A stretch of 34,505 nt of DNA from Planctomycetaceae bacterium (GTDB lineage Bacteria; Planctomycetota; Planctomycetia; Pirellulales; Pirellulaceae), in NCBI GenBank assembly GCA_947463915.1, contig CANHVO010000025.1, positions 1-34,505 on the forward strand. The letters are read 5' to 3'. A program made the position numbers and the translations under genes. Below the pieces are notes generated by a model. The model made no database searches, was not told where the DNA came from, and saw nothing but the letters and a program-made list of their open reading frames with translations. Positions 15,033 to 23,927 of the stretch are shown one piece after another (within the stretch, counting starts at the first letter, position 1; the number at the start of each line of letters is the position of its first letter).

Positions 15033-15502
15033 GTTAAATCCCCACCTTTTTGAAGCCAGGCCCGGTCGGGAACGAGCGCCAAAAGGTAGGCAATGGCGAC
15101 CGTCCCCGGCCCGGTTTAGCTTTTGAGGAGCGACCTCAACAAGCACCTAGTGTCCACCAGTATATCCGATGCGGTATGGAGGACGGGAACGGATGGACTG
15201 GGAGACCTTCCCGCGATTCGCGAGAGAACCTTCGTTTAAGGACCCACCACCCCAGGGTACCACTGACGACAGGCACACAGTAGAATGCTTGTCTTGTGGA
15301 CAAACTGCCGGGTTCGGGCGTTGGTTTCCGGTCTATTTGGCACCTGCCTACGCCGACGCTTCTGGACTCGGCCTGATTTTGGTAGGTGCATCTTGCCGAC
15401 TCTCCGTCACTAAGAACTCCGCAGAGTCGTGCCGATGATCTCTGGATGCTACCGACGCAGGCTCAGCGTGCGCCAATACCAACTGGACTCGGATGAAAAC
15501 CC
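15033..15502. other. 470-bp divergent intergenic region between protease and hsdM
   Basis: No convincing gene. It separates the minus-strand protease unit from the plus-strand restriction operon and so must hold promoters for both. I cannot assign clear -35/-10 pairs by eye. The longest frames (on either strand) have no coding-like content. Confidence 0.5.
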
Positions 15503-16960
15503 ATGTTTGAACAAGCCTTCAAAAACATTGATGACGTACTCTGGAAAGATGCCGGATGTACCAGTGAACTGGACTACACCGAGCAAACCTCGTGGCTCCT
15601 GTTCCTAAAGTACCTTGACGCACTTGAGCAAGACAAAGCCAGCGAAGCTGCACTCAACGGCAAAAAGTACACGCACATTCTCGACAAACCCTATCGCTGG
15701 GAAACATGGGCCGCTCCTAAGGGCAAAGATGGCAAGATCGATCACAACCAGACCTTGACCGGCGACGATCTGATCCAGTTCGTTAACGGCAAGCTCTTCC
15801 CCTACCTGCACGGCTTCAAGCAAAAGGCCACCGGCCCGAACACCATCGAATACAAGATCGGCGAAATCTTCGGTGAGATCAAGAACCGCATCCAGAGCGG
15901 TTACAACTTGCGAGAGATCATCGATCACATCGATGAACTCCGCTTTCAGTCGCAGACCGAGAAGCACGAGCTCTCGCACCTCTACGAGGCCAAGATCAAG
16001 AACATGGGCAACGCCGGGCGCAACGGCGGCGAGTACTACACCCCGCGCCCGCTCGAACGCGCCATCATCCAGGTCGTGCGACCAAAGCTCGGCGAACGCA
16101 TCTATGATGGCGCAGGCGGCTCAATGGGCTTTCTTTGCGAAGCCTTCGAATACCTCCGCGAGCAGAATCCCAAACGGACCACAGCACAGGACCGTGCCCT
16201 GCAAGAGAGCACCTTTTACGGCAAAGAAAAGAAGTCCCTGGCATATGTTATCGGCGTTATGAATATGATCCTGCACGGGATCGAAGCGCCGAACATTGTC
16301 CACACAAACACGCTTACCGAAAACCTAGCCGACGTCCAAGAAAAGGACCGCTACCACGTCGTGCTGGCCAATCCACCCTTCGGCGGTAAAGAGCGCAAAG
16401 AGATTCAGCAAAACTTCCCCATTCGGACCGGCGAGACCGCGTTCCTCTTCCTCCAGCACTTCATTAAAATACTCAAGGCCGGTGGACGAGCGGGCATCGT
16501 CATCAAGAACACGTTTCTCTCGAACACCGACAACGCATCGGTGAGTCTTCGTAAGTTACTGCTGGAAAGCTGCAATCTCCACACGGTGCTCGACTGCCCC
16601 GGCGGCACATTTCAAGGTGCGGGTGTGAAGACGGTCGTGCTCTTCTTCGAGAAAGGCGCACCTACTCGCAAAGTCTGGTTCTACCAGCTCGACCCCGGCC
16701 GCAATATGGGCAAGACCAACCCGCTCAACGACGACGACCTCGCCGAGTTTATCGAGCTTCAGAAGACCAAAGCCGACTCGTCTAAAAGCTGGAGCGTGGA
16801 AGTTGCGTCCATCGACCCGAATACGTTCGATTTGTCCACGAAGAACCCCAACGGTGGCGAAGAAATTGCGCACCGTAGCCCGCAGGAAATCATGGACGAA
16901 ATCGCCACCCTGGATGCCGAGAGCGCGGAAGTGCTGGGCAACATCAAGGCGCTATTATGA
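15503..16960 (+). CDS. hsdM: Type I restriction-modification methyltransferase subunit HsdM
   Basis: N6-adenine DNA methyltransferase subunit that with HsdS protects the element and host DNA and is part of the HsdR2M2S complex. The 485-residue protein has an N-terminal HsdM_N helical region (DDVLWKDAGCTSELDYTEQ), SAM-binding motif I as IYDGAGGSMGFL (about 200-211, a variant of DPxxGSGGFL) and motif IV NPPF at 290-293. An ExxxYYTPR stretch precedes motif I as in other HsdM proteins. ATG 15503 is preceded by GGATG. Its stop overlaps the hsdS start by ATGA. Confidence 0.95.
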   Translation: MFEQAFKNIDDVLWKDAGCTSELDYTEQTSWLLFLKYLDALEQDKASEAALNGKKYTHILDKPYRWETWAAPKGKDGKIDHNQTLTGDDLIQFVNGKLFPYLHGFKQKATGPNTIEYKIGEIFGEIKNRIQSGYNLREIIDHIDELRFQSQTEKHELSHLYEAKIKNMGNAGRNGGEYYTPRPLERAIIQVVRPKLGERIYDGAGGSMGFLCEAFEYLREQNPKRTTAQDRALQESTFYGKEKKSLAYVIGVMNMILHGIEAPNIVHTNTLTENLADVQEKDRYHVVLANPPFGGKERKEIQQNFPIRTGETAFLFLQHFIKILKAGGRAGIVIKNTFLSNTDNASVSLRKLLLESCNLHTVLDCPGGTFQGAGVKTVVLFFEKGAPTRKVWFYQLDPGRNMGKTNPLNDDDLAEFIELQKTKADSSKSWSVEVASIDPNTFDLSTKNPNGGEEIAHRSPQEIMDEIATLDAESAEVLGNIKALL

Positions 16961-18144
16961 AGAAGGGTTGGGAGACCAAAGAACTCGCAGCTGTATCGGC
17001 TATAAACTACGGCTACACTGAAAGCGCGTCCAGCCAGCCAGTCGGCCCACGATTTCTCCGCATCACGGACATTCAAGACGACGGCGTTGACTGGCACAGT
17101 GTGCCCTACTGCAAAATCGAAATGGCAGACCTACCCAAATACCGGTTAGCCAGTGGTGACATCGTTTTTGCAAGAACAGGTGCGACGACAGGCAAGAGCT
17201 TCCTCGTGAATGAGCCACCCGATGCAGTGTTCGCGTCGTATCTGATTCGACTCCGGTTGCTAGACAAGAAGTTGCTGCCGGAGTTCGTGCTACTGTTCTT
17301 CCAGACCGCTGGTTACTGGCAGTCCATAAAAGACGGTTCATCGGGTAGCGCACAAGGCGGGTTCAATGCGACCAAGCTTGGCGCTCTCTCGATTCCCGTC
17401 CCCCCGATGGCCGAACAGCAGCGGATCGTTGGCCTGCTGGACGAAGCGTTTGAGGGTATCGCCAACGCCAAAGCCAACGCCGAAAAGAACCTCCAAAACG
17501 CCCGTGCCCTCTTCGAAAGCCACCTCCAATCCGTCTTCATACAGCGTGACCCGCTCGCTTTACTCTCCGACCTCGCTGACGAGGTCACAGACGGCGACCA
17601 CTCACCTCCGCCCAAAGCGCCCACCGGCGTTCCGTTCATCACGATCTCGGACATCGACAAGCGAACGGGGACGATTGATTTCCGCGACACCTTCACAGTT
17701 CCCGAGACATACTTTCGCAGCCTTAAGCCGAGCAAGAAGCCACGAGTCGGCGATGTCCTTTATACAGTCACAGGCGCTACGCTCGGCATTCCAATTCTGA
17801 TTCGAGAGCAGCGTGACTTTTGTTTCCAGCGCCACATTGGTCTCATTCGTCCCAACGCAAACACAGACAGTTCGTGGCTCACCTACGCGCTTCGTTCGCC
17901 TCAGGTCTTTCGTCAGGCGACGATTGGTTCGACCGGAGCTGCACAAAAGACCGTTTCGCTCGGCGTCCTCCGCAACCTGCAATTACCAAAGGTAAAGTTG
18001 GCCGAGCAGAAACAAATCGCCGCCAAGCTCGACGACCTCCGCGAAGAAACCCAACGCCTCGCCTGCCTTTACGAGCGGAAGCTCGCCGCGCTGGACGCGT
18101 TGAAGAAGTCGCTGCTGCACCGAGCATTCACTGGAGAGCTTTAG
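16957..18144 (+). CDS. hsdS: Type I restriction-modification specificity subunit HsdS
   Basis: DNA sequence recognition subunit, 395 residues. It has two target recognition domains (about 1-135 and 200-335), each followed by a conserved helical spacer: IPVPPMAEQQRIV with the helix after it, and LPKVKLAEQKQIAAKLD with a terminal KKSLLHRAFTGEL. The two halves show the same TRD layout, including GDIVFARTGATTG in the first and GDVLYTVTGATLG in the second. Start ATG overlaps the hsdM stop, so translation is coupled. The recognition sequence cannot be read from the protein. Confidence 0.95.
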   Translation: MKKGWETKELAAVSAINYGYTESASSQPVGPRFLRITDIQDDGVDWHSVPYCKIEMADLPKYRLASGDIVFARTGATTGKSFLVNEPPDAVFASYLIRLRLLDKKLLPEFVLLFFQTAGYWQSIKDGSSGSAQGGFNATKLGALSIPVPPMAEQQRIVGLLDEAFEGIANAKANAEKNLQNARALFESHLQSVFIQRDPLALLSDLADEVTDGDHSPPPKAPTGVPFITISDIDKRTGTIDFRDTFTVPETYFRSLKPSKKPRVGDVLYTVTGATLGIPILIREQRDFCFQRHIGLIRPNANTDSSWLTYALRSPQVFRQATIGSTGAAQKTVSLGVLRNLQLPKVKLAEQKQIAAKLDDLREETQRLACLYERKLAALDALKKSLLHRAFTGEL

Positions 18145-18212
18145 GAACCTTTGGAATCTCAAGATGCCCATACCTGCCTACCGAAACGTAAGACGAAACC
18201 TGAGAGTGATGA

Positions 18213-19142
18213 ATGATGAGTGATTCGAGGCAAGCTGTATTTCCGTTGATAGAAGAAGAGTGGTTGCTTGCAACGGCAAGAAACATTGCGTCGGCGTTTA
18301 AGTTGCGTGCAACTGGAACACAGCTTCGAATTCGTGTACCGAGCCGATGCACTGCCACCAATACAGATGGGTGGGCAGCAGTAATCGGTGACCTGGGCAA
18401 GGGCCAACCTTTACTTGAAATTTGGCTGGACCGATTTTCAGGTCACGACGATAGGCAATTGTCCGCATGGTTTCATGCAGAGGAACGATCAGACATTACC
18501 GCGATTGTGGATCGAATGTCTGCTCAACTCTGGCCGGTTCGACGTGTCGATGTAGGCGACATAGACCGTGAAAGCCATTTGGTCTTGAACAAGCGATTGG
18601 CTCGTGCAGAGTTCAATGCTCCGTTGCTCGTTGAGAATGGGGAATTCCAATCGTTCTATGGTATTTACGATTTGGCGAGCCACGCTTCCGCCAAAGGGAC
18701 GGCTAATTTCTGCAATCGAGCCACGGCATTCTTTGAAGACGTCGCCCGTGAGCTACCAGCCGGAGCTGTTGCAGAGGAACAGCTAGAGGTCTATCCGAGA
18801 ATCGAAAATCGAAAAGTAGTCGCTTCGCATTTGCGTAGGGAACGTAGCCGTTTGCTGGCCACGGAATGCAAGATTCGCGACAACTACCAATGTCAGGTTT
18901 GCGAAATGCGATTCGAAAGTGTGTTCGGTATCCTTGGAGCTGAATTTGCGGAGTCGCATCACATCATTCCCTTGAGTAAGCTAAAAGAGAATGTTGCGAC
19001 CCGACTTGAGGACTTAGCCACGGTTTGTGCAAATTGCCATCGGATGCTGCACCGAATGGATGGTACGGAGAACGATATTCCAAAACTGCGAGCTATTATT
19101 CAGGAATCAGCCAAAGCGAACCAACCAAAAGTCACCACCTAA
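18213..19142 (+). CDS. HNH endonuclease-domain protein inside the type I operon
   Basis: A 309-residue protein. The C-terminal third is an HNH domain with two zinc pairs: CQVC (about 226-229), the active-site-like SHHIIPLSKL near 250 and CANCHRMLH near 271. About 210 residues before it form an N-terminal domain that I cannot name with certainty; it has a LEIWLDRFSGHDDRQLSAWF region and may bind DNA or modified bases as in McrA-like type IV nucleases. ATGs at 18213 and 18216 are both possible. It lies 68 bp after hsdS and 83 bp before hsdR on the same strand, so it is probably expressed with the restriction system. Confidence 0.83.
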   Translation: MMSDSRQAVFPLIEEEWLLATARNIASAFKLRATGTQLRIRVPSRCTATNTDGWAAVIGDLGKGQPLLEIWLDRFSGHDDRQLSAWFHAEERSDITAIVDRMSAQLWPVRRVDVGDIDRESHLVLNKRLARAEFNAPLLVENGEFQSFYGIYDLASHASAKGTANFCNRATAFFEDVARELPAGAVAEEQLEVYPRIENRKVVASHLRRERSRLLATECKIRDNYQCQVCEMRFESVFGILGAEFAESHHIIPLSKLKENVATRLEDLATVCANCHRMLHRMDGTENDIPKLRAIIQESAKANQPKVTT

Positions 19143-19225
19143 GACCATCGCCCTATAACCGAAATCAAGACCATGTCCGAATTTTCAACGCATAAGTCAA
19201 GTTTTGATGTACGCGTAGTGAAACC

Positions 19226-21613
19226 ATGAACGAAGCGGAAACAAGAGCCGAATACATCGATCCCGCGTTGGCCGCGTGTGGCTGGGGCGTCGTGGAGGGA
19301 AGTCGCATCCGCCGTGAATATGCCATCACACCAGGACGGCTCGAAGGTTTGGGCAGACGAGGCAAGGGGCTGACTGCGGACTATGTTCTGATCTATCGCA
19401 ATACTAAGCTTGCGGTTGTCGAAGCCAAAGCATGGGATGAACCCCTTACGGAAGGAGTAGGGCAAGCAAAAAACTACGCCAAGAAGCTGGAGATCCGCTA
19501 CGCATACTCAACGAATGGACAGGGTATATACGGCATCGATATGAAAACGGGTACAGAATGCGAAATGCCGCAGTATCCAACGCCTGAACAATTGTGGGGG
19601 ATGACCTTTGCTGAGGCGAATGCGTGGTGCGATCGTTTTACGGCAATTCCTTTCGAAGACAAAGGTGGCTCGCATCCCAGTCGGTACTACCAAGACATTG
19701 CGGTTGAGAAAGTGCTTGAAGCTGTTGCTAACGATAAACAGCAGATTCTTTTAACGCTTGCGACTGGTACGGGCAAAACGTTTATCGCGTTCCAAATCGT
19801 TTGGAAGTTGTTCCACAGCCGTTGGAATTTGAGTCGAGAGCCGTCGCGTCGTCCTCGCATCCTGTTCCTGGCCGACCGCAACAACCTTGCCAACCAAGCG
19901 TTCAACGCATTCTCGGCGTTCCCTGAGGACGCGTTGGTCCGTATCGACCCAGAGAGCATCCGTAAAAAGGGCAAGGTTCCCAAGAACGGTAGCATCTTCT
20001 TCACCATCTTCCAAACCTTCATGAGCGGACAGCCTAAGGATGGCCAACCATCGCCCTACTTCGGAGACTACCCACCGGACTTCTTCGACTTCATCGTGAT
20101 CGACGAATGTCATCGAGGCGGTGCGAACGACGAGAGCACTTGGCGAGGCATCCTCGAATACTTTGCTCCCGCCGTACAGCTTGGATTGACCGCCACTCCC
20201 AAACGCAAAGACAATGTCGATACCTATGCCTACTTTGGCGAACCGGTATACGTCTACTCACTCAAGGACGGGATCAATGACGGGTTCTTAACGCCATTCA
20301 AGGTCAAGCAAATACAAACTACTCTGGATGAGTATGTTTACACCGCCGATGATCGAGTCATGGAAGGGGAGGTCGAATACAACAAGCGATATGAAGAAAA
20401 GGACTTCAACAAGATCATTGAGATCAAGGAACGTGAAGCCCATCGCGTGAAGATCTTCATGGATCAGATAAACCAAAAAGAGAAAACGTTGGTCTTTTGT
20501 TCAACACAAGAGCATGCACTCATTGTCCGCGACTTGATCAACCAGATGAAGTCAAGCAAAGATCCAATGTACTGCCAACGCGTAACTGCTGATGACGGCG
20601 AGCTTGGCGAACAACACCTGCGCGATTTTCAAGACAATGAAAAATCGATACCAACGATCCTCACGACTTCTCAGAAGTTATCGACCGGCGTCGATGCTCG
20701 CAACATCCGAAACATTGTGCTGATGCGCCCTGTAAACTCGATGATCGAGTTCAAGCAAATCATCGGGCGTGGCACGCGGCTGTTTGATGGCAAGGACTAT
20801 TTCACCATCTACGACTTCGTTAAGGCGCACCACCATTTCAATGACGTCGAATGGGATGGCGAGCCGGTTGCAGACGATGATCCTTGCTCGAAGTGCAAGA
20901 AGACTCCGTGCGAATGCGAAGTCGCGCCGCCACAGCCTTGTTCAACATGCGGCAAGCGCCCGTGCGAATGCCCCAAGGAGCCCTGCAATATTTGTGGTCG
21001 ATTTGACTGTTCATGCGAAAAGAAGAAGAAGGCAAAAGTAAAATTGGCGGACGGAAAAGCACGTACAATCCAACACATGATGATGACGACCTTCTGGCAT
21101 CCCGACGGAACCCCAATGTCATCAGTGCAATTCATGGAAATGCTATTCGGTAAACTGCCCGAGTTCTTCAAAGACGAAGCCGAGTTGAGAGCCATTTGGA
21201 GCGTCCCAGGTACGCGATCCAAGCTGCTGGAAGGGCTAGCCGAGAATGGGTTCGGAGCCGAACAGATGGCGGAGATGCAGCGTATCGTCGACGCCCAGAA
21301 CAGCGATTTGTTCGATGTGCTGTCTTACGTGGCCTACGCTGCACCGACCAAGACCCGTCAGGAACGTGCGACCCAGGCCAAGGTAGACATCAGTGCCTCA
21401 TTCAATGTCAAGCAGCAAGCATTCCTTGACTTCGTCCTCGCCCATTATGTGGCCGAAGGAGTGCATGAGCTGGATCAGGAAAAGCTGACCCCGCTACTGC
21501 GGCTTATGTACAACAACTCGATCGCCGACGCCATCGTGGAACTGGGGCGACCGGAGGATATCGGCGAGATGTTTTCCGGTTTCCAACAGTATCTCTACAA
21601 GGTCGTCGCCTGA
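19226..21613 (+). CDS. hsdR: Type I restriction endonuclease subunit HsdR
   Basis: Motor and nuclease subunit, 795 residues. The N-terminal nuclease domain has LTADYVLIYR and VVEAKAW, the D...ExK core. Walker A ATGTGKT at 179-185 and the DECH box at 293-296 define the SF2 translocase, and RGTRLFDGKD belongs to helicase motif VI. Residues about 550-600 hold a Cys-rich insertion with repeated CxxC...PCxC units, probably zinc ribbons. An EcoEI-type C-terminal region follows. It is the last gene of the plus-strand restriction operon. Confidence 0.95.
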   Translation: MNEAETRAEYIDPALAACGWGVVEGSRIRREYAITPGRLEGLGRRGKGLTADYVLIYRNTKLAVVEAKAWDEPLTEGVGQAKNYAKKLEIRYAYSTNGQGIYGIDMKTGTECEMPQYPTPEQLWGMTFAEANAWCDRFTAIPFEDKGGSHPSRYYQDIAVEKVLEAVANDKQQILLTLATGTGKTFIAFQIVWKLFHSRWNLSREPSRRPRILFLADRNNLANQAFNAFSAFPEDALVRIDPESIRKKGKVPKNGSIFFTIFQTFMSGQPKDGQPSPYFGDYPPDFFDFIVIDECHRGGANDESTWRGILEYFAPAVQLGLTATPKRKDNVDTYAYFGEPVYVYSLKDGINDGFLTPFKVKQIQTTLDEYVYTADDRVMEGEVEYNKRYEEKDFNKIIEIKEREAHRVKIFMDQINQKEKTLVFCSTQEHALIVRDLINQMKSSKDPMYCQRVTADDGELGEQHLRDFQDNEKSIPTILTTSQKLSTGVDARNIRNIVLMRPVNSMIEFKQIIGRGTRLFDGKDYFTIYDFVKAHHHFNDVEWDGEPVADDDPCSKCKKTPCECEVAPPQPCSTCGKRPCECPKEPCNICGRFDCSCEKKKKAKVKLADGKARTIQHMMMTTFWHPDGTPMSSVQFMEMLFGKLPEFFKDEAELRAIWSVPGTRSKLLEGLAENGFGAEQMAEMQRIVDAQNSDLFDVLSYVAYAAPTKTRQERATQAKVDISASFNVKQQAFLDFVLAHYVAEGVHELDQEKLTPLLRLMYNNSIADAIVELGRPEDIGEMFSGFQQYLYKVVA

Positions 21614-21626
21614 TCTTACTCGGGCC

Positions 21627-21833
21627 TTGCGAGCGTTCCAGCGAGAGACGCCGACTGTCAAAATTCGTTTTGGCGAATCAGTCAAGCTTCGGGAAAACAG
21701 CCTCTCGATTTTGGACGTCTTCGGCATTGAGCGTCTCACGCGCCCGCGCCTGAAGATTGTAATAGAAATCGTCGGAAAAGCAAAATCCCAATATCCCCCG
21801 GGCCTCACGCCAACACAGCAGCCCACCACGTAG
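21627..21833 (+). CDS. Possible small protein after hsdR (weak)
   Basis: A 68-residue frame starting with TTG 13 bp after hsdR. The middle (FGESVKLRENSLSILDVFGIERL) looks protein-like, but there is no ATG, no clear ribosome binding site and no known domain. It may be a fragment. A frame on the opposite strand covers the same DNA and looks worse. Confidence 0.2.
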   Translation: MRAFQRETPTVKIRFGESVKLRENSLSILDVFGIERLTRPRLKIVIEIVGKAKSQYPPGLTPTQQPTT

Positions 21834-21865
21834 CCTCTATCAAAAATGCCACTGACAACCGACAG

Positions 21866-22234
21866 CTACGCGTCATCCTTCAGCATCTCAGCCAGCAATG
21901 ATCGCACCTCATCAATAGCCATCTTCTCTCGCTTCACCACCTCCTGCTCGTTCTCTTCGTCCTTCAGTGCCTTGGCAACGACGTCGATGTATTTGGAGTA
22001 GACTCTAATCGACGTCTCCAGCCAGCCCAACGCTGCCCATGACGGCGCTGGCGTTCTTGCTCGATCAAGGTGGACAACAACCACTCCGCTCGCTCTTTCT
22101 TCTACAACTCTCAACTGGTTCGCTTGGCACCAACCGATTTCCGCTTGCAACGAAGCATTGTTCGGTAGTGGCGGCCAGTCAGAGGGAATTTCGCTAAGCC
22201 CTTGGATTCGCGTATCTGTTACTGAAACCGCAGT
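21866..22234 (-). pseudogene. 5'-truncated paralog of the 185-residue gene at 31281-31838
   Basis: The reading frame matches the C-terminal two thirds of the protein at the right end of the island. Shared pieces are SEIPxxWPxLPxNASLQAE, WxQANxLR, then PAPSxAALGWLETSI and a C-terminal EVRxxLAxMLxxD/G. Homology continues upstream to a stop at 22235-22237 without any ATG, and about 60 N-terminal residues are missing. A TTG at 22150 could start a shorter product, but this cuts into the conserved part. Best read as a remnant of an older island end or a duplicated gene. Confidence 0.6.
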
Positions 22235-22447
22235 TTAATGGGCCGATCTTGGAGACAACCATATGCGACGAAATCCTCCTAGCTATCGCCTGTTCGAATG
22301 CAATGAACTTGAGAAATTCTTGGTGCTCATGGAGAGTCCCATTGCTGACAACGTGTCAGTGGCACAATTGGCAGGCGTCACCTCGGAGGCAAATTCTGTC
22401 GTATTGAGCGACGCAAAGTGCGGACTTTCCACCGTACAGACCCTGCA

Positions 22448-22490
22448 TTCGACGCTCCGGCATGTCAAACCGGTTGCGGGTTGGCGACTG
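22448..22490. repeat. Degenerate hairpin repeat, copy R0
   Basis: Matches the right hairpin part of the cassette-repeat family (GACGCTCCGG, a loop ending in TCAAACCGG, then GGGTTGG) with a few changes. It lies 45 bp beyond the 3' end of the minus-strand gene 22535-23080, the same place that copies R1 and R2 hold relative to the next two genes. Confidence 0.55.
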
Positions 22491-22534
22491 CGACTACAAC
22501 TCGAAATCGCGAAGTCGATTTCAACCTTTCGCAA

Positions 22535-23080
22535 TCAACTGTAGTTCCACCACTGATTGTGGATAAACGCAAGTGAGGCGATAAGCTTACGATCCATTGT
22601 GCCGGGCTTCAGAAGCACGCTCCATTGCATTTTTGACAGACCAACCGCGACCCAGATACTTGGTCCCGTATCCGTATCTCCCCAGAATCGAACAGTGAAG
22701 AGTGGCAGTCGAAAAGTGGATGACGCCTGTCCATCGATTCGGATTCGGTATTTGATACCCAGAATATTCCGCAGAGCAATTTGGCCGATCGAATGATCTT
22801 GGTCCATGATCTGAAAGACTGAAGGTAGGAACGACACTCTGCGGATGACGATTTCGGCTTTTCCATCCGTATTTGTAACAACAAAGTCAGGCTTGTTTAG
22901 CGGATTCCCCCATCGGCGTCCGTCGGGATTTGTGCGGGTTCCGTACTGCCAACAAATCTTTCCTTCGTCGTTGTATATCTTTCCCGTTCGATTGAGGCCA
23001 CCGCCATCGATGACGCAAACAAACTTGGAGCCACGCGAGATGATTGTTTCTTCTGAAGGTAAGATTCTATTTGAGCGCAC
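22535..23080 (-). CDS. Hypothetical protein in repeat-delimited unit 1
   Basis: An open frame runs from 23212, but its first 39 codons are repeat R1 read in translation, so the real start is probably the GTG at 23080, giving about 181 residues. No family is certain. The beta-rich pattern (FVCVIDGGG, GKIYNDEGKICW, YRIRIDG, then a C-terminal Trp-rich end) faintly resembles LURP/tubby-type folds, which is a guess. It fills the DNA between repeats R1 and R0 with only 15-45 bp at either side. Confidence 0.5.
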   Translation of the reverse strand: MRSNRILPSEETIISRGSKFVCVIDGGGLNRTGKIYNDEGKICWQYGTRTNPDGRRWGNPLNKPDFVVTNTDGKAEIVIRRVSFLPSVFQIMDQDHSIGQIALRNILGIKYRIRIDGQASSTFRLPLFTVRFWGDTDTGPSIWVAVGLSKMQWSVLLKPGTMDRKLIASLAFIHNQWWNYS

Positions 23081-23094
23081 GGGTTGCCTTTTCG

Positions 23095-23246
23095 GCCTAA
23101 CTAGTAATTCCCAGCGAGGCGCCGGCAAACTCTTAATGTACGCGATCTGACTGGCTGAATGGGCAGGCGAGCCGCTTTGAGGTGAGTGTTTGGAAGGGAA
23201 ACGAGTAAACACTGACGCTCCGGCGTGTCAAACCGGAGCGAGTCGG
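23095..23246. repeat. Cassette repeat R1
   Basis: About 152 bp. The left end reads GCCTAAC then TAGTAATTC; the right end holds the hairpin GCTCCGG...CCGGAGC (9-nt loop). Closely similar along its length to R2 and R3, including GGCAGGCGAGC and TGTTTGG blocks. The left and right ends form an imperfect inverted repeat. It lies at the 5' side of the gene 22535-23080 and 46 bp after the stop of the next minus-strand gene. Confidence 0.85.
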
Positions 23247-23291
23247 ACGATGGTGTGGGAGGGTGCCCGGCAACGGGAATGCTTACCGGAT

Positions 23292-23594
23292 TTACTCCTT
23301 TGTTTTTTCTAGTTCATCAAGCGGTTCGGTACGGTCATAGTGATGCAAAAGTAGGTAGTCGTCCCACCCCGCTGCACCCGTCATTGTAACGATCATCGCA
23401 TCTCGAAGTTCGGCTCCGAGCAATTTCGATTCGATAAGTTGTGAACGAACGCGATTCCACGTTGTTGTGCGGTTTGCGGTCTCAATAGTTAGGTTGACGT
23501 ATTGACCGTCGTCATTGCCAGTTTCGAACGAGATTAATTCAGGCCAAGCGTCTTTTAATCTGTCCAAATAGTCGATGATATCCTTTTCGGTCAT
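23292..23594 (-). CDS. Hypothetical 100-residue protein in repeat-delimited unit 2
   Basis: A soluble protein of about 100 residues starting MTEKDIIDYLDRLKDAW. It has a helix-rich N-terminus and a middle stretch NRTTTWNRVRSQLIESKLLG. No family recognised. An alternative ATG at 23639 adds 15 residues. The longer frame to 23852 would translate repeat R2 and is rejected. The gene alone fills the interval between R1 and R2, the geometry of a single-gene cassette. Confidence 0.5.
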   Translation of the reverse strand: MTEKDIIDYLDRLKDAWPELISFETGNDDGQYVNLTIETANRTTTWNRVRSQLIESKLLGAELRDAMIVTMTGAAGWDDYLLLHHYDRTEPLDELEKTKE

Positions 23595-23680
23595 GGAGGA
23601 CAGTCGATCAATTTGTATTTGGCAGCAAATGATTGTCATCGAATATGAAAGTGCAATGGATCGTAGGACCTTGCAGGGGT

Positions 23681-23840
23681 GACTAGTAATTCTCCAACGC
23701 GGCTTCGGTAAGCGCACTCCCAATGTACCCTTTCTGACTGTTTGAATGGGGCAGCGAGCTACCTGGAGGTGAATGTTTGGCAGGGCGCAAAGTAAACAGC
23801 GACGCTCCGGCGTGTCAAACCGGAGCGAGTTGGACTTAGG
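23681..23840. repeat. Cassette repeat R2
   Basis: About 160 bp, similar over its whole length to R1 and R3. Left end GACTAGTAATTCTCC, right end hairpin GCTCCGG...CCGGAGC followed by GAGTTGGACTTAGG. Its frames translate into the Arg-Ser-rich peptide seen at the N-terminus of overlong ORFs, which are artefacts. Flanked by the stop of gene 23928-24563 (87 bp) and the start of gene 23292-23594. Confidence 0.87.
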
Positions 23841-23927
23841 TACACTCGCCAACCAAACGCAGTGGCCCGCAGATTGGCCAGAGAAATCCGGCCCTTATGC
23901 CGATTGATTATTGATTGATTATTACCG

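Noticed and set aside
15050-15438. Small genes between the protease and hsdM
   Set aside because: Overlapping frames on the plus strand have no coding-like composition and no ribosome binding site.
22263-22544. 93-codon plus-strand frame over repeat R0
   Set aside because: It translates straight through a degenerate repeat copy and overlaps the 3' end of the opposite gene; coding support is weak.
23594-23852. N-terminal extension of the 100-residue gene into repeat R2
   Set aside because: The extension is the translated repeat sequence, with the same kind of Arg-Ser-rich peptide seen at other repeat copies.
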